NCBI GenBank assembly: GCA_038501785.1 | Contig: JBAMJR010000180.1 | Span: 5,164,001 to 5,228,000 of the forward strand | Reading direction: 5' to 3' | From: Myoxocephalus aenaeus | Taxonomy: Eukaryota; Chordata; Actinopteri; Perciformes; Cottidae | Length of the DNA stretch: 64,000 nucleotides | Part shown: positions 63,601-64,000 of the stretch, piece by piece | Numbering within the stretch: the first letter of the stretch is position 1 | Layout of the letters: every line of letters starts with the position of its first letter | Notes under the pieces: generated by a model | What the model was told of the DNA's origin: nothing | Databases searched by the model: none | The model's input: the letters and a program-made list of their open reading frames with translations, nothing else | Translations under genes and position numbers: made by a program

Positions 63601-63932
63601 TGGGTGAGCTGCCGCTGCTCCCACTGGCTCATTCATCTTGTTTTTCTGCTGTTTTTAAAAACATCTCTTCTCTCTGTCCCCTCACTCTTCTCCTCCTTCT
63701 TCCTGTTTCTTCATCCATCTCTTGTCTGCCAATCTTCCATTCCCTTCTCCATCTCTTTGTCCACACATCTCTCTTCCTCCTCTCATCTTTATCCCTCCAC
63801 CCCTCTCTTCCTCTCCCCGTCCCCGTGTCCTCTCCCACCTCTTTTTCACAGGGACGGAAGGGCGGCACAGGGGGCCCGACGTCGTACGGGGGTCATCATC
63901 TGTCTGGGTCGACCGAGATGGGCCGATACATG
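48827..63932 (+). CDS. git1: ARF GTPase-activating protein GIT1 (3' partial in window)
   Basis: Arf6 GAP and scaffold that binds PIX through its Spa2-homology domain and paxillin through its C-terminus; acts at focal adhesions, recycling endosomes and synapses. Coding exons: 48827-48878, 52447-52580, 52939-53051, 53944-54049, 54414-54500, 54610-54740, 54830-54924, 55056-55098, 56542-56590, 57393-57465, 58081-58178, 59118-59229, 59708-59832, 61030-61182, 62294-62662, 63852-63932. Phases agree: 1821 bases, 607 residues; human GIT1 is about 761. Order: ArfGAP (1-124; C11, C14, C31, C34, arginine finger R39), three ankyrin repeats (about 132-240), SHD (about 271-355), acidic SVASDEDTD, coiled coil (about 414-475), Gly-rich linker, RRDRQAFSMYEPG. 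GIT1 rather than GIT2 is favoured by LQEYLEVKKALASSEAK, RDRQAFSMYEPG and the neighbours. The paxillin-binding C-terminus lies beyond the right edge. Confidence 0.95.
49963..49997. repeat. (GT)17 microsatellite
   Basis: GT run in git1 intron 1. Confidence 0.93.
51642..51680. repeat. C39 homopolymer
   Basis: Thirty-nine consecutive C bases after GTCGAGT. The true length may be uncertain because of sequencing or assembly. Confidence 0.9.
53685..53810 (+). repeat. Truncated teleost tRNA-SINE-like repeat (body and tail)
   Basis: GGTAGCTGGAGAGGGCCAGT, CTCCTGGGTACTGCCGGGGT, GCCCTTGAGCAACCCC, CACTCACTCTGACATCTCTC and ATGCATGTCTATACACAG follow, in order, a short interspersed element that I remember from many fish genomes. 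The tRNA-like head is missing. Family name not verified. Confidence 0.6.
54414..54924 (+). CDS. git1: git1 exons 5-7: ankyrin repeats
   Basis: QLHSSVRTGSLETCLRLLSL, then GAQANFFHP; EKGTTPLHVAAKAGQILQAE, then LLVVYGADPG and INGRTPMDYAR; QAGHIELAERLVECQYELTD. These are three ankyrin repeats with the TPLHVAA core intact. Confidence 0.95.
55056..59229 (+). CDS. git1: git1 exons 8-12: Spa2-homology (PIX/FAK-binding) domain
   Basis: Exons 55056-55098, 56542-56590, 57393-57465, 58081-58178 and 59118-59229. They encode DHKNGHYIIPQMADS, LDLSELAKAAKKKLQA, LNNRLFEELAMDVYDEVDRR, VWLTTQNHSTLVTERSAVPF, and GRQKLARFNAREFATLIIDI followed by LSDAKRRQQG. The two SHD repeats are in the third and fifth of these. 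The 43- and 49-base exons were found from the conserved protein order. Confidence 0.93.
55099..56541 (+). other. git1 intron 8
   Basis: A 1.4-kb intron with CT-rich stretches at 55690-55770 and 56340-56480. No supported exon. Confidence 0.6.
56591..57392 (+). other. git1 intron 9 with a LINE-tail-like repeat
   Basis: An 802-base intron; see the repeat at 56920-57180. Otherwise A-rich. Confidence 0.6.
56920..57180 (+). repeat. Teleost repeat tail (GATAAGATAAGAT ... ATTAATCCCGAAGGAAATTC) with internal tandems
   Basis: GGATAAGATAAGATGAAACT then ATTAATCCCGAAGGAAATTC and TTGTGCCAGAG closely resembles the 3' end of a widespread fish LINE/SINE tail, as remembered. After it, AATAGAATAGCAATTACTAA and GTGTAAAAGAAGTA recur two or three times at about 57040-57150. 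Confidence 0.55.
58179..59117 (+). other. git1 intron 11, with possible cassette exon
   Basis: A 939-base intron. The 5' end has (AC)5 at 58185-58194 and further CACACA tracts. A (TG)8 run lies at 58912-58927, just before a strong acceptor at 58960. Confidence 0.55.
58961..59020 (+). CDS. Candidate 60-base in-frame cassette exon of git1
   Basis: A strong acceptor (GTATTTTTCCACAG) precedes 20 open codons, beginning HMVIDHSRPTGS and ending VGWI, before a weak donor GTATCT. Length and phase (0/0) would allow insertion between RNQ and GRQKLARF without a frameshift. I know of no homologue for this peptide, so it remains a prediction. Confidence 0.2.
59230..59707 (+). other. git1 intron 12
   Basis: 478 bases, with nothing recognised. 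The acceptor is TTGCCTTGGCAG. Confidence 0.6.
59708..61182 (+). CDS. git1: git1 exons 13-14: acidic linker and coiled coil
   Basis: Exon 59708-59832 encodes DTIDLGIDDDQHDYDSVASD and EDTDSELTTQNNNNTQRSNR. Exon 61030-61182 encodes SMDSSDLSDGPITLQEYLEV and KKALASSEAKVQQLMKVNNN, then LSEELRRLQKE. The leucine/hydrophobic heptads of the second exon form the GIT dimerisation coiled coil. Intron 59833-61029 holds a (GT)36 array at 60621-60693 and no other feature. Confidence 0.94.
60621..60693. repeat. (GT)36 microsatellite
   Basis: Uninterrupted GT in git1 intron 13. Confidence 0.95.
61183..62293 (+). other. git1 intron 14
   Basis: 1.1 kb. No exon or known repeat is seen; the last 90 bases are strongly CT-rich. 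Confidence 0.6.
62294..62662 (+). CDS. git1: git1 exon 15 with glycine-rich linker
   Basis: Continues the coiled coil (ITRMQTENSALR). It then enters a segment of about 45 residues that is mostly glycine, coded by repeated GGA/GGG/GGC triplets (about 62345-62490). It returns to SVAPNSHPHRRDRQAFSMYE, the conserved GIT1 motif, and ends LAARLQPLNTHS. The frame is confirmed by both flanking conserved blocks. Confidence 0.93.
62663..63851 (+). other. git1 intron 15
   Basis: 1.2 kb. A short CACACA tract lies near 63110 and a long CT-rich tract at about 63660-63850. A 22-base acceptor/donor pair at 63332-63353 was judged not to be an exon. Confidence 0.6.
63852..63932 (+). CDS. git1: git1 exon 16 (27 codons, possibly alternative)
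   Basis: Acceptor TTTTTCACAG, 81 bases in phase 0/0, donor GTGAGT. It encodes GRKGGTGGPTSYGGHHLSGS then TEMGRYM. Splice signals are strong and the frame is kept, but it does not match the next human GIT1 segment that I remember (ELEDDAIYSVHVP). It may be a fish-specific or alternatively spliced exon. The remainder of the gene is outside the window. Confidence 0.6.
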
Positions 63933-64000
63933 GTGAGTGTCTGACCTTCGGGATCCTGCACTCCATTTACAGCGGGAGGTTGACACATACATTTAGATGT

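Overview
This window is vertebrate nuclear DNA, most likely from a teleost fish. It has many short exons with standard GT-AG splice sites, small introns, and very dense CA/GT, GA/CT and TA microsatellites. It also holds fragments of interspersed repeats that I recall from many fish genomes. There is no bacterial, organellar or viral gene content, no CRISPR array and no rRNA. I recognised no tRNA by eye. Most long open frames in the raw sequence are repeat translations or shadows of exons.

Three protein-coding genes fill the window. (1) ssh2, a Slingshot cofilin phosphatase, lies on the + strand: 13 coding exons from 1906 to 11517 encode 1251 residues, and the first coding exon lies left of the window. 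(2) ankrd13b, an ankyrin-repeat and ubiquitin-interacting-motif protein, lies on the - strand from 47159 down to 15344: 15 coding exons encode a complete 648-residue protein. (3) git1, an ArfGAP and scaffold protein, lies on the + strand from 48827 to beyond the right edge: 16 coding exons encode the first 607 residues. All exon junctions were phase-checked by hand.

Layout: 1-1905 ssh2 intron 1; 1906-12135 ssh2; 12136-14380 a gene-free gap between convergent 3' ends, with a degenerate tandem repeat and a long TA array; 14380-47159 ankrd13b, including a 13-kb first intron; 47160-48826 a head-to-head promoter gap; 48827-64000 git1. From memory of the human map, the order and orientations match 17q11.2 (SSH2, CORO6, ANKRD13B, GIT1), except that no coro6 exon is visible between ssh2 and ankrd13b.

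How the genes relate: Slingshot activates cofilin by removing its inhibitory phosphate. GIT1 is an Arf6 GAP that recruits PIX/PAK and paxillin to adhesions. ANKRD13 proteins bind ubiquitinated receptors during endocytosis. The linkage joins actin, adhesion and endocytic functions, but it is an inherited syntenic block and not an operon.

The most interesting signals are non-coding. ankrd13b intron 2 starts with a (GA)n array at its donor and ends with a complementary (CU)n array at its acceptor, so the RNA could fold to bring its own splice sites together. There are also three near-perfect intronic hairpins, a (GT)n/(AC)n inverted pair, a 39-C homopolymer, a diverged duplicated block spanning two introns, a G-quadruplex motif, and a glycine-rich expansion plus possible extra exons in git1.
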